DNA of 64,000 nt from Roseomonas sp. (GCA_031180725.1 JAPSLO010000008.1:253471-317470); one strand, 5' to 3'. Numbered from the stretch's first letter, positions 52,071-61,350 are shown. A program made the numbers and translations. The notes: a model not told the origin generated them from the letters alone.

Positions 52071-52769
52071 ATGCCCACGCCGAACGCCCTTGCCGAAACC
52101 GCCGCGCTGATCGGCGACCCCGCCCGCGCCGCCATGCTGGCCGCATTGCTGGATGGCCGCGCCCTGACCGCCGGGGAACTGGCCGAGACGGCCGGCATCA
52201 CGCCGCAGACCGCCAGCGCGCACCTCAACCGGCTGACCGGCGCGGGGCTGCTTGCCGTCGCAAAGCAGGGCCGGCACCGCTACCACCGCCTGGCCTCACC
52301 CGCGGTGGCCGGGCTGATCGAAAGGCTGATTGCCCTCGCCGGCACCATGCCCGGCCGGATCGTCGCCACCGGCCCCCGCGATGCCGCGCTGCGCATGGCC
52401 CGGACCTGCTACGACCATCTGGCGGGCCGCCTGGGCGTGGCGATCACCGATGCGCTGACCGGAAGCGGCGTCATCGAGCTGACGGCCGATGGCGGGGCGG
52501 TGACCGACTCCGGTCGCGAGATGCTGGCCGGGCTCGGCATCACCGCCGCCCCGTCGCGCGGCCGGCTGTTCTGTCGCCCCTGCCTGGACTGGTCAGAGCG
52601 CCGGCCGCATGTGGCCGGCGTGCTGGGTGCCGCGCTCTGCGCCCGCTGCTTCGAGCTGGGCTGGGTCCGCCGCCGCCCCAAGGGACGCGCGCTGGAGATC
52701 ACGCCCGTCGGCTGGCAAGGGCTTGCGGAGCGCCTGGGCATCGCGCCGGAGGCAATCCGGATAGCCTGA
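52071..52769 (+). CDS. ArsR family transcriptional regulator
   Basis: A protein of 232 residues. The N-terminal winged helix (ARAAMLAALLDGRALTAGELAETAGITPQTASAHLNRL, then the wing KQGRHRYHRL) is ArsR-type; the C-terminal half is an extension of about 120 residues containing FCRPC and CARC, which may bind a metal or form structural zinc sites. Long ArsR proteins of this kind often control a divergent transporter, and the MFS gene here is divergent. The start has GAGAGGG seven bases upstream. The effector is unknown; a thiol-reactive or metal ligand is suggested by the cysteines. Confidence 0.88.
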   Translation: MPTPNALAETAALIGDPARAAMLAALLDGRALTAGELAETAGITPQTASAHLNRLTGAGLLAVAKQGRHRYHRLASPAVAGLIERLIALAGTMPGRIVATGPRDAALRMARTCYDHLAGRLGVAITDALTGSGVIELTADGGAVTDSGREMLAGLGITAAPSRGRLFCRPCLDWSERRPHVAGVLGAALCARCFELGWVRRRPKGRALEITPVGWQGLAERLGIAPEAIRIA

Positions 52770-52840
52770 CCGGCGGCACCCGCCCCGACGAACCCACCGG
52801 TCCCACCGCGTTAGACGGCCGATGCAACCGGGGAAGCGCG

Positions 52841-53326
52841 ATGGGAAAGGCCAGGCGAAGGGCCGCTGGGAGAGTTGGGCAGGCAGCTTCGACCTGGCGG
52901 CTCTCCGCCTGCCTTCTGGCCAGCGGCCTGGGGGCCGGGTGCGAGCTCCGGGAAAGCACCATCGCGCGGTCCGCGCCCTCGCTGCTGGTCGGGCTTTCAG
53001 CCAATGACCTCCGCCTGTGCGCCGGGCTTCCGGACCGCACCGCCATCGGCACCGCCGATGCTCGGTACTGGTCCTATGAACGATTCACCACTTTCGGCAC
53101 CGGCACCGTGACCCTCCCCCAGATCGGCGTCAGCCTTTCGGGCGCCGAGGAATGCCGGATGACGGTCGAGCTGGTGGAGGACCGCGTGCGCCGCATCGCC
53201 TTTGCCCGTACGGCCAGCCCCCCTTCCGCGCCTAAGGCGTCCTGCGCGCCGCTGGTACAGAGCTGCGTGGAGATGATCGAGTCCGGTCGCCTAGCGCGGC
53301 AGATCGTCCCTTCGCCGGAGCGCTAG
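52841..53326 (+). CDS. Small putative lipoprotein, unknown function
   Basis: A protein of 161 residues. After a basic N-terminus the hydrophobic stretch LSACLLASGLGAGC ends in a cysteine at about residue 38, resembling a lipobox although -3 is glycine rather than the preferred Ala/Ser/Thr. The mature part has SANDLRLCAGLPDRT and ARYWSYERFTTFGTGT, a pattern I have seen in small envelope proteins but cannot name. Four more cysteines could form disulfides. The start at 52841 (MGKARRR) is not fixed by a strong ribosome site. It follows the ArsR gene on the same strand by 71 bases. Confidence 0.6.
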   Translation: MGKARRRAAGRVGQAASTWRLSACLLASGLGAGCELRESTIARSAPSLLVGLSANDLRLCAGLPDRTAIGTADARYWSYERFTTFGTGTVTLPQIGVSLSGAEECRMTVELVEDRVRRIAFARTASPPSAPKASCAPLVQSCVEMIESGRLARQIVPSPER

Positions 53327-53419
53327 CTGCCATCGGCGCGCCAGAGCAGGCCGAAGTCAGCCAGCCCGATGAGAACCTGCCCTGCGCGCGCCGGACCAGC
53401 CGCCCGCCTTACCCGGATA

Positions 53420-55084
53420 TCAGCCGTCCTTCGGCGGGATGAGAGGGAGCTCGAAAACGCAGGTGACGCCGGCGGGATCATATTCGAGCCGCACCTCGCC
53501 ATTCAGCTGGCGCGAGAGACCGCGCTCGATGAGGCGGGAGCCGAACCCCTGACGGGCCGGCTTCTTCACCGGCGGCCCTCCTTGCTCGGCCCATCGCAGG
53601 CGAAGCAGGGGTGCATTGCCGCTCTCGGCAAGCTCCCACTCCACCTGAACCCGCCCCGCCTCATTCGAGAAGGCACCATATTTGGCGGCGTTGATCGCCA
53701 GTTCATGGAGCGCCATGCCTAGCGGGACCGCCATGTTTGGCGGCAGGCGCACATCCGGTCCTTCGATGATCGTGCGTGCACCGCTGCTAGCATAAGGGGC
53801 CAGTTCCTGCCTGATGAGATCGCACAGCTGGACCCCCTTCCACCGATCCTTTGTCAGGAGATCGTGCGCCTTCGAAAGGGCCATGAGCCGGCCTCCGAAA
53901 GCCCGTGTCGCGGCGGTGCCCGGGCCTGCCACACGGAAGGTCTGCGCTGCGATGGACTGCACGGCGGCCAGGGTGTTCTTCACCCGGTGATTCAGCTCCT
54001 CGACGAGCAGCCGCTGCAGTTCCTCGGCCTTCTTACGCTCGCTGATGTCGACCAGCATATTCACGGCCCCGACGAGGTTTCCGGAGGCATCACGGAGCGG
54101 CGTCGGATAGGGGATGAACGGGACTCGCGTGCCGTCGGGCCGCTCCGCTATGGCCTCTGCGCCGCGGATCGGCCGATTTTCCTTCAGGGCAACGGCCATG
54201 GGACATTCGTCATGGGGCAGCGGCCGGCCATCCGGATGATAGAGCCGCCAGGTCACGCACCACTCATCGCTGCCCAGTGTCGGAACCCGGCCAGCAAGCT
54301 CGACGCAGGCCTGGTTGAAATAGGTAATCCGGCCGGCCGCGTCCGTCGTGTAGACAGCCGCGGGCAGGGCTTCCAACAGATCCAGCAGATGCTGTTCCCG
54401 CTCGGCGAGCTGGGCCGTGCGCTCCGCGACGCGGCGCTCCAGCTCCGCATTGACCTTCTGCAGCTCGGCCTTGGCGCGCTTGATCTCGGCGTTCTCGAGC
54501 ACTTCCCACTCGCCGCTGCGCCGGACCACGGTGAACTGGTGATTGCGCACGACATCGAGCACGTCGGCAGCGTGCGACTTGTCGATGTTGTAGCTGCACA
54601 GCGCGATCAGCCGCCGGCCGGCGAAGGCTTCGGTAACACGGGCTTCATAGCGCTCGAATTCCCGCCACCCCTCGCGCGTCCTGAGAAAGGTCACGTTTCC
54701 TGTCGCGCGCAGGCCGGAATAGCCCGCGGCCAGCGCCGAGTGTTCGGCCTCGCCCCACTCACGAAGCAGCGAGTCGGCGTCCAGACGTTCTCTTCGGGTG
54801 TACCAGGCAGAATGGTTGACGATCTGGATCTGGCCGCGCTCGATGCGGCAGGAAAGATCCGGAACCCTTCGTGCGAGTTCGCGTGTGGCCTCGTCCGCGC
54901 CCAGGGGCTCGGAGGTAACCCAGAGGCACTGCTCGTTGTTCTCCAGTCCGGCAGCGAAGAACGGGACGAGGGTATCCACCAAATCATCACGGGTTTCGTA
55001 GAGATGGCAGAAGTGGGCGCCCCAAGGCAGATCGCCCACGGCGTCTATGCCGCTGCTGCAACTGCAGCCCCAGCCAGTCAACAT
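53420..55084 (-). CDS. MEDS-PAS-HWE family sensor histidine kinase
   Basis: A protein of 554 residues. Residues about 20-185 are a MEDS domain (WGAHFCHLYETRDDL, SEPLGADEATREL, IVNHSAWYTR), a DcmR-type sensory module; a coiled coil follows (AELQKVNAELERRVAERTAQL); a PAS domain spans about 225-355; and the C-terminal HWE kinase has the phospho-histidine in EELNHRVKNTLAAVQS and an ATP domain with ALHELAINAAKYGAFS and GFGSRLIERGL. HWE kinases phosphorylate response regulators, in alphaproteobacteria often in the general stress response. The start at 55084 has GGAG about 10 bases upstream. No response regulator is adjacent. A long hairpin lies upstream. Confidence 0.93.
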   Translation of the reverse strand: MLTGWGCSCSSGIDAVGDLPWGAHFCHLYETRDDLVDTLVPFFAAGLENNEQCLWVTSEPLGADEATRELARRVPDLSCRIERGQIQIVNHSAWYTRRERLDADSLLREWGEAEHSALAAGYSGLRATGNVTFLRTREGWREFERYEARVTEAFAGRRLIALCSYNIDKSHAADVLDVVRNHQFTVVRRSGEWEVLENAEIKRAKAELQKVNAELERRVAERTAQLAEREQHLLDLLEALPAAVYTTDAAGRITYFNQACVELAGRVPTLGSDEWCVTWRLYHPDGRPLPHDECPMAVALKENRPIRGAEAIAERPDGTRVPFIPYPTPLRDASGNLVGAVNMLVDISERKKAEELQRLLVEELNHRVKNTLAAVQSIAAQTFRVAGPGTAATRAFGGRLMALSKAHDLLTKDRWKGVQLCDLIRQELAPYASSGARTIIEGPDVRLPPNMAVPLGMALHELAINAAKYGAFSNEAGRVQVEWELAESGNAPLLRLRWAEQGGPPVKKPARQGFGSRLIERGLSRQLNGEVRLEYDPAGVTCVFELPLIPPKDG

Positions 55085-55474
55085 CAACCCAACTCCGTTC
55101 AGCGGCGATCCGGGACTAGCCTTACGCCACAACCGCTAATCCGCGTGCATCACGTCCGTGCGGCACCGCCCGCTCCTCCGCCATTCTGGCGTCGCGAGTC
55201 TGACGCCATGCGCAATGGCGGAGCGCGTGCCTTCTAGTGGACTTGCCAGGAAACACCAAATCCGGAGGGGGAGGATGCCAAGGCGGCATCCGAAGCCAAG
55301 GGTACGGCGCTCCCTGGAGACCATCCAGGAACGCCGAGCGGGACCGGCTCCCTGGGTCCCGTCCGCGTCGCAGCACGCCCCTGCCGATGCAGTCGCTATT
55401 GGCGGCCCTTCGGCGCCGTGCGGGCACGAAGAAGGCCTCGGCATCCTCTGCCGCCGGCATTTCCAAGCAGGCTA
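55085..55474. other. Intergenic region upstream of the HWE kinase
   Basis: 390 bases without a convincing gene; open frames here have no family features and overlap the neighbouring oxidoreductase antisense. The main item is the long hairpin at 55176-55223. The promoter of the kinase gene must lie in this region but no strong -35/-10 pair is evident. Confidence 0.5.
55176..55223. repeat. Long inverted repeat upstream of the HWE kinase gene
   Basis: An outer perfect 10-base arm pair (CTCCGCCATT at 55176-55185 with AATGGCGGAG at 55214-55223) encloses an inner 7-base pair (TGGCGTC at 55187-55193 with GACGCCA at 55202-55208) and an 8-base loop. There is no T run, so it is probably not a terminator; it could be an operator or an RNA structure in the kinase leader. 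Confidence 0.6.
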
Positions 55475-56407
55475 TCAGCCGATCGCCTGTTCCACCGCCA
55501 GCGCCACCTTCAGCGCCGCAATGCCCTCCTTCGCCCCCACCTCGGGTGGCGCAGCGCCGGCGCAGGCGGCGGCGAAGGCGGCCTGTTCGGCTTCCAGGCT
55601 GTCATGGTCCGTCCAGCTCGACCGGTCCAACCCGTGATCGGGCATGTTGGCCACCGGCTCCGCCCCGCCGCGGCGCAGCACGCTGAGGGAACGGCCGAGG
55701 AAATCCACCGCCATCTCCCCCTCCCGCCCCAGCACGCGCAGCCGCCGCTCCATGGCGATGGAAACACGGGAAGCGGTGATGCTCGCGGCCCGGCCGGAGG
55801 GAAAGCGCAGCCGGGCCACGGCGAAATCCGGATGGGCCGACATCACCCGCGCCCCTACCGCCTGCACCTCCTCCGGCTCCTCCCCGGCCAGACGCAGCAC
55901 CAGGTCGATATCGTGGATCATCAGGTCCAGCACCACCGAGACATCCAGGCTGCGCGGCCGGAAGGGCGCGGCGCGCACGGCTTCCCAATGCAGCGCGGCC
56001 TGGCCGCCGGGCGCCGCCACCACGGCCCGGAAGGCGGCCGAGAAACGCTCGATATGGCCGACCTGCAGCACCCGCCCCCGCGCCGCGGCCAGGGCCGCCA
56101 GCTCCGCTGCCTGGTCCAGCGTGGCGGCGATAGGCTTTTCCATGAACAGGTGCCGCCCTGCTTCCAGCACCTTCCGGCCGAGCGCGTGATGGAAACGCGT
56201 TGGGGCGGCGACGATCACCGCCTCCGCCGCCTCGATTGCGGCCTCCAGCCCCAGCGCGGGGGCGCCGGCCTCGGCCGCCACGGCTGCGGCGCGGGCGGGA
56301 TCGGCGTCGTGCAGCGCCACCAGCGTGGTCGCCGGGCCCTTGGCGGCCTTCAGCGCATGGAAACGCCCGAAATGCCCTGCCCCCAGCACTGCCACGCGCA
56401 ACGCCAT
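55475..56407 (-). CDS. Gfo/Idh/MocA family NAD(P)-dependent oxidoreductase
   Basis: A protein of 310 residues. The N-terminal Rossmann fold has AVLGAGHFGRFHALK, the central MEKPIAATLDQA carries the EKP motif, and the C-terminal half (LDLMIHDIDLVLRLAG) has the HD pair expected at the substrate site. The family acts on sugars, inositol or related compounds. In alphaproteobacteria a related gene often sits next to lpxB, but here lpxB is 7 kb away. It is divergent from secDF, with 140 bases between. Confidence 0.9.
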   Translation of the reverse strand: MALRVAVLGAGHFGRFHALKAAKGPATTLVALHDADPARAAAVAAEAGAPALGLEAAIEAAEAVIVAAPTRFHHALGRKVLEAGRHLFMEKPIAATLDQAAELAALAAARGRVLQVGHIERFSAAFRAVVAAPGGQAALHWEAVRAAPFRPRSLDVSVVLDLMIHDIDLVLRLAGEEPEEVQAVGARVMSAHPDFAVARLRFPSGRAASITASRVSIAMERRLRVLGREGEMAVDFLGRSLSVLRRGGAEPVANMPDHGLDRSSWTDHDSLEAEQAAFAAACAGAAPPEVGAKEGIAALKVALAVEQAIG

Positions 56408-56547
56408 TTGCCTGGTCCCTCAGCCCTGTCGCCGGCCCCTTTAGCCCGGGCTTGCATCGGGTGGCACCCCCGCGCATGTTCCCGGCCAATTGGCCGCATC
56501 CCCTGGGAAGGCGGCCTCCACCCAGGGATCCAGGCGCGTCTGACCCC

Positions 56548-59118
56548 ATGATGTATTTCGCCCGCTGGAAGCAGCTCGCCATCCTGGGCGTCTGCCTCCT
56601 CGGCGTCCTGATCTCGGTGCCGAACCTGCTGCCGCGCGACAGCCTGCCGAGCTGGGCCCGGCAGATCAGCCTCGGCCTCGACCTCCGCGGCGGCTCCTAT
56701 CTGCTGCTGGAAGTGGACACCTCCGCCATGGTGCGGGAGAGGCTGGAGGCGCTGGTGGATAGCGTCCGCCGCGGCGCCGCCGCCGCCAATCCGCGCATCC
56801 TCTATACCGGCCTTGCCGCGAACCCGGCGGAGCGCCGCGTCACCGTCCGCGCCTCCGATCCCGCCCGCGCCAATGACCTCGCCCGCATCCTGCGGGAAGC
56901 CGCGATCGGCGTGGATGTGCGCGCTGGCACCCAGCAGCCCGACATCGAGGTGACCACCGCTCCCGACGGGACCGTGACCGCCACGCTGACCGAAGCAGCG
57001 CTGCGCGCCAAGGCGACCGGCGCGGTGGAACAGTCCATCGAGATCGTGCGCCGCCGCGTGGACGAGACCGGCGTGGCCGAGGCGCTGGTTGCCCGCCAGG
57101 GCCAGAACCGCATCCTGGTGCAGCTTCCGGGCGTGGAGGACCCCGCCCGCATCAAGGACCTGCTGGGCCGCACCGCGCGCATGACCTTCCACCTGGTGGA
57201 CGAGGCCGCGAACCTGCAAGCCACCACGCCGCCGCCCGGCACCATGTTCCTGCCCGGGGAACGGGGCGAGGAACGCTACGCGGTGCGCCGCCGGGTGGAG
57301 GTGGACGGTGCCAACCTCTCCGACGCTCGCGCCGCGCAGGACAGCCGCAACGGCGAATGGGTGGTGAACTTCACCTTCGACAGCGTCGGCACCCGCCGCT
57401 TCGCCGAGGTGACGCGCCAGAATGTCGGCCGCCCCTTCGCCATCGTGCTGGACGAGAAGGTCATCACCGCCCCGGTGATCCGGGAGCCGATCACCGGCGG
57501 CCGCGGCCAGATCTCCGGCCAGTTCACCGCCCGCACCGCCACGGACCTCGCCGTGCTGCTGCGCGCCGGCGCCCTGCCCGCGCCGCTGACGGTGGTGGAG
57601 GAACGCACCGTCGGGCCGGAGCTCGGCGCCGACGCCATCCGGGCCGGCATCCTCTCCCTCGCCGCCGGCACGGCCTTCGTCTTCCTCTATATGGGGTTGG
57701 CCTACGGCTTCTTCGGCTGGGTCGCGAATATCGCGCTGTTCGCCAACATCATCATCATGATCGGCGTGCTGAGCGTGATCGGCGCGACGCTGACCCTGCC
57801 CGGCATCGCCGGCATCGTGCTCACCCTCGGCACCGCGCTCGACGCCAACATCCTGATCAATGAGCGCATCCGAGAGGAGGTGAAGCTCGGGCGAAGTCCG
57901 ATCAATGCGCTGGAGGCCGGCTATTCCAAGGCCTCTGGCACGATCCTGGACTCCAACCTGACCAATCTGATCGCCATGGCCTGCCTCTATGGCTTCGGCA
58001 GCGGGCCGGTGAAGGGCTTCGCGGTGACGGTGGCGATCGGCACGGTAGTGCAGATGTGGACGGCCACCGTCGTCTCGCGCCTCATCATTTCCTGGTGGTT
58101 CCGCGCCCGCCGGCCGAAGGAGCTGCCGGTGGTGGAGAAGCCGGGGGTCGGGCTGATGGGCCGGCTGGGCCGGCCGCTGTTCCGGCTGGTGCCGGATGTC
58201 ACGAAGATCCGCTTCATGAAGGGGGCACGGATAGGCCTGCTCGCTTCGGGCATCCTCTCCACCGCCTCGGTCATCGGCGCCTTCTATCCGGGGCTGGAGA
58301 AGGGCATCGACTTCAAGGGCGGCATTGTGATGGAGGTGCGCACGCCTGGCCCGGCGGACCTCGCGCAGCTGCGCTCCACGGTGGGCGGGCTGAACCTGGG
58401 CGATGTCGGCCTGCAGGAATTCGGCCAGGCCGACACGGTGCTGATCCGCCTGCCCGCCCAGGGCGAGGAACAGGCCACCCAGGCCGCCGTCGCCCGCGTG
58501 CGCAGCAGCCTGGAACAAGTGGCTCCCGGCACCCGCATCCTGCGCGTCGAAGCCGTGGGTAACCGCGTGTCGGAAGAGCTGTTCATCGGCGGGCTGATCG
58601 CGCTGGCGCTCAGCTTCGGCGCGATGCTGCTCTACATCTGGTTCCGTTTCGAATGGCAGTTCGCCATCGCCTGCGTCGCGACCTTGTTGCTGGACACCAC
58701 AAAGGTGGTCGGCGTGATGGTGGTGACCGGGATTGAGTTCAACCTGACCACCGTTGCGGCCATCCTGACCATCATCGGCTTCAACGCCAACGACAAGGTC
58801 GTGGTGTTCGATCGCATGCGGGAGAACCTGCGGAAGTTCAAACAGATGCCGCTGCGGGACCTGGTGGACCTGAGCATCAACGAGACGCTGAACCGCAGCC
58901 TCGGCACCTCCATGACGCTGCTGCTCTCGGCGCTGCCTCTGGCGCTGTTCGGCGGCGATGCGCTCTCCGGCTTCGCTTGGCTGATGGTGGCGGGCATCAT
59001 CATCGGCACCTCCTCCTCCACCTTCATCGCGGCGCCGATCGTGCTGTTCACCGGGGCGAAATCACTGCGGAAGCAGGAGCCAGCCCCGCCCAGGCCCGCA
59101 GGAGCCGCCGCGTCTTGA
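56548..59118 (+). CDS. secDF: Fused protein-export membrane protein SecDF
   Basis: A protein of 856 residues in which SecD and SecF are one polypeptide. The SecD part has SLGLDLRGGSYLLLEVD near residue 45, a large periplasmic domain, and ALDANILINERIREE in the membrane half; the SecF part begins near residue 555 with the KIRFMKGARIG helix, LEKGIDFKGGIVMEV and NANDKVVVFDRMREN. Together with YajC it helps the Sec translocase pull proteins across the inner membrane using the proton gradient. Separate secD and secF are more common in alphaproteobacteria. Its stop overlaps the next gene (TTGA), which encodes a Bug receptor. Confidence 0.95.
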   Translation: MMYFARWKQLAILGVCLLGVLISVPNLLPRDSLPSWARQISLGLDLRGGSYLLLEVDTSAMVRERLEALVDSVRRGAAAANPRILYTGLAANPAERRVTVRASDPARANDLARILREAAIGVDVRAGTQQPDIEVTTAPDGTVTATLTEAALRAKATGAVEQSIEIVRRRVDETGVAEALVARQGQNRILVQLPGVEDPARIKDLLGRTARMTFHLVDEAANLQATTPPPGTMFLPGERGEERYAVRRRVEVDGANLSDARAAQDSRNGEWVVNFTFDSVGTRRFAEVTRQNVGRPFAIVLDEKVITAPVIREPITGGRGQISGQFTARTATDLAVLLRAGALPAPLTVVEERTVGPELGADAIRAGILSLAAGTAFVFLYMGLAYGFFGWVANIALFANIIIMIGVLSVIGATLTLPGIAGIVLTLGTALDANILINERIREEVKLGRSPINALEAGYSKASGTILDSNLTNLIAMACLYGFGSGPVKGFAVTVAIGTVVQMWTATVVSRLIISWWFRARRPKELPVVEKPGVGLMGRLGRPLFRLVPDVTKIRFMKGARIGLLASGILSTASVIGAFYPGLEKGIDFKGGIVMEVRTPGPADLAQLRSTVGGLNLGDVGLQEFGQADTVLIRLPAQGEEQATQAAVARVRSSLEQVAPGTRILRVEAVGNRVSEELFIGGLIALALSFGAMLLYIWFRFEWQFAIACVATLLLDTTKVVGVMVVTGIEFNLTTVAAILTIIGFNANDKVVVFDRMRENLRKFKQMPLRDLVDLSINETLNRSLGTSMTLLLSALPLALFGGDALSGFAWLMVAGIIIGTSSSTFIAAPIVLFTGAKSLRKQEPAPPRPAGAAAS

Positions 59119-60059
59119 GAATTTCCCGCCGCGCCCTGACAGGTTTAGCGGCGGGCCTTCTTCTGCCCGCCCCGGCACTGGCCAACCGCCGGAACGCGGT
59201 GGACCTGCTGGTGCCAGGGCCGGCCGGCGGCACGCCGGATCGCATGGCGCGCGCCCTGGCCCCCTTCCTGGAGCGCGCCTGGCCACGCCAGGCGCTGATG
59301 CTGCGCAACTGCCCCGGCCGCGGCGGGCTGGAGGTGGTGAGCGAACTCGCGGACCGGCGGCGTGCCCGCCCCGCCATCGCCATGCTGACCACCCCCCTGC
59401 TGCTGGCGCGCGCGGTGGAGGCGGGAGAGGACTCCCCCCTTTCCCGGATGGCGCCGCTGGCCGCGCTGATAGAGGAACCGGTGGTGCTGGTGACGGCGCC
59501 CGGCCGCACCACGGATCTCGACAAGCTCCGGGCAGGCGCGCCCGACAGTTCCATCGGCACCCCTCCGGCCGGCACGGGTGGGCATGTGGCGGGCATGCGC
59601 CTGGCCGAGCGCGCCGGGCTGCCGCTGCTGCCCTTCCCTTCGGCGGCGGCGGCACGGCAGGCGGCGGCGGCGGGGCATGTGGCGGCCTCCGCCCTGACCC
59701 TGCCCGACGCGATCGGGTTCTTGCGGGAGAACAAGCTGGTCGCGCTGGGCGTCGCCCTGCCGGAGCGCATCCCGCTGCTGCCCGAGTTGCCGACCCTGCG
59801 CGAAGCAGGGCTGGAAGTGCTGGGCGCCACGCGGCGCGGCTTCGCCCTGGCCAAGGACGCGCCGGAGAACTGGCGCAACTGGCTTCGTGCCGGATTGGAA
59901 TCGCTGGCCGCTGATCCCGACCTCGCAGCACAATGTGGCGAAGTCGGACAGGTTCCCCGCTTCCTCGGGCCAGAAGCATGGGGCAGCCTGTTGATACGAC
60001 AAGAGGAACAACTGCGCCGTCGCTGGCGCGACGAGCCCTGGTTGCCCCGCCGCGCGTGA
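59115..60059 (+). CDS. Divergent Bug family substrate-binding protein (TTG start)
   Basis: A protein of 314 residues. It begins at TTG (59115), overlapping the secDF stop as TTGA, with AGGAG about 11 bases upstream; the first residues RISRRALTGLAAGLLLPAPALA are a twin-arginine-like signal peptide. The mature part has VDLLVPGPAGGTPDRMARALAPFL and GTGGHVAG and fits the Bug/TctC fold, though it is more divergent than the other two Bug proteins here and has CPGRGG where others have VENRxGAGG. Ligand unknown. Coupling to secDF is unusual. Confidence 0.78.
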   Translation: MRISRRALTGLAAGLLLPAPALANRRNAVDLLVPGPAGGTPDRMARALAPFLERAWPRQALMLRNCPGRGGLEVVSELADRRRARPAIAMLTTPLLLARAVEAGEDSPLSRMAPLAALIEEPVVLVTAPGRTTDLDKLRAGAPDSSIGTPPAGTGGHVAGMRLAERAGLPLLPFPSAAAARQAAAAGHVAASALTLPDAIGFLRENKLVALGVALPERIPLLPELPTLREAGLEVLGATRRGFALAKDAPENWRNWLRAGLESLAADPDLAAQCGEVGQVPRFLGPEAWGSLLIRQEEQLRRRWRDEPWLPRRA

Positions 60060-60060
60060 G

Positions 60061-60117
60061 GATGATGGCTGTTGCACCAAATTGCGGAGCGCTGTAGGCA
60101 TTTGAGACAGCATCATC
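60061..60117 (+). terminator. Possible terminator after the divergent Bug gene
   Basis: Arms at 60061-60072 and 60107-60117 pair over 11 bases with one bulge and a 34-base loop, followed by TTT. It begins directly after the Bug stop codon (60057-60059). The large loop and the short T run make it weak. Confidence 0.3.
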
Positions 60118-60201
60118 TTTGCCGAGCGTTGCATGACGCCCTCGGGCGCAATCCAGGAGAGTTACGGCCCGCTGCGACCAGACGACCGGAGGCATGACTC
60201 C

Positions 60202-61350
60202 GTGCTGCGGCGCCGACGAGGGATGCCTGACCTGCCCAGCTTCGTGCTGGTGGCCAGCGATCCCCTGGTGATCGCGGCAGCACGCGAAGCGGCGACCCGG
60301 CTGCACGGGCCGCGCCCCATCCAGATCGTGACGGGTCTTGAGGCGCTGCAGCGGCTGGTTGGCCCCGGCCAGCCGCCGCGCCACCTGGTGCTGGAAGGCA
60401 CCGCCGCCGGCGGCGCCCTGCTCTCAGCCGCAAGCGACCCCTTCAGTGGCACCGAGGTGGTGGTGGTAACCCGACCCGGCGAGAAAGTGCCCGCCGGCCT
60501 GCGTTCCGCCCCCGCCGAAGGCGCCCGGCTGGCCGAGGTGCTGGCCGGGCCCGGCAGCTATGCCCCCTTGCCTGCCGCCGATGCCGCCGCCTTGGAAGCC
60601 GGATTAGAGCGCGGCGAGATCACGGTGCGCTTCCAGCCGATCGTGCGGCTCTGCGACCGCCGGCCCGTGCTGGTGGAAGCCCTGGCGCGTTGGGAAAGGC
60701 CCGGCTTCGCCCTGGGCGCCGGCGCCTTTGTGGCGACCGCGGAAGGCGCAGGGCTCGGCACCAAGCTCACCCTGGCCGTGGCTCGGCGCGCCCTGGCGGC
60801 ATTGGCAGCAGTACGCAGCCGTGCCCGGCTGCGGCTGACCTTCAACGTGCCACTCGCCGCCCTTCTGCAGTCTGATCTGCCCAACCGCCTCTCCGCCCTT
60901 GTGGCCGAAGCCGGCTTTCCGGCCGAGGATGTGCTGCTGGAACTGACCGAAAGCACCGAGGTGCGCGACACCGCCCTGCTGGGGCAGGCGCTGCGGCGCC
61001 TGCGCAGGCGCGGTTTCGGTGTGCTGCTGGACGACCTGGGCCTCAATGACCCACGCGCCAGGCTGCTGAAGCTGCCCTTCGTCGGCGTGAAGCTGGACCG
61101 CGCCGTCATCTCTGCCATGCCCACGCAGCGCCGGGCCCGTGCCCTGGTAGAACGGCTGGTGCGCGACGCGCGCCGCCAGGGCCGCGCGGTCATCGCCGAG
61201 GGCGTAACCGACCCGCTGCTGTGGCGCCAGGTTGCCGCGACGGGCTGCGACCTGGCACAGGGCTTCGGCGTTGGCCGGCCCATCCCGCCTGAGGCGCTGC
61301 TCGCCTGGATCTCCGCATGGACGAGGGCAGCGCTGCAGACCGAGGCCTAG
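60202..61350 (+). CDS. EAL domain protein with N-terminal receiver-like region (c-di-GMP phosphodiesterase)
   Basis: About 382 residues. The C-terminal 260 form an EAL domain with FQPI, VEALARW (the EAL glutamate), FNVPLAAL (metal-binding Asn), LELTES, DDLGLND (both aspartates), VKLDRAVI (catalytic Lys), AEGV and LAQGFGVGRP. All residues needed for c-di-GMP hydrolysis appear intact. The first 110 residues resemble a receiver fold (FVLVASDPLVIAAAREAA) but lack a clear phospho-acceptor pattern. I chose the GTG at 60202 because GGAGG lies 9 bases upstream; ATGs at 60133 and 60223 are alternatives. It acts on motility/biofilm signalling. Confidence 0.85.
   Translation: MLRRRRGMPDLPSFVLVASDPLVIAAAREAATRLHGPRPIQIVTGLEALQRLVGPGQPPRHLVLEGTAAGGALLSAASDPFSGTEVVVVTRPGEKVPAGLRSAPAEGARLAEVLAGPGSYAPLPAADAAALEAGLERGEITVRFQPIVRLCDRRPVLVEALARWERPGFALGAGAFVATAEGAGLGTKLTLAVARRALAALAAVRSRARLRLTFNVPLAALLQSDLPNRLSALVAEAGFPAEDVLLELTESTEVRDTALLGQALRRLRRRGFGVLLDDLGLNDPRARLLKLPFVGVKLDRAVISAMPTQRRARALVERLVRDARRQGRAVIAEGVTDPLLWRQVAATGCDLAQGFGVGRPIPPEALLAWISAWTRAALQTEA

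Noticed and set aside
55275-55637. Plus-strand frame of about 120 codons behind a GGAGGGGGAGG ribosome-like site
   Set aside because: It runs antisense into the Gfo/Idh/MocA oxidoreductase gene and its translation has no family features.
56350-58518. 722-codon complement frame opposite secDF
   Set aside because: Antisense to a clear SecDF protein and full of His/Arg-rich low-complexity sequence.
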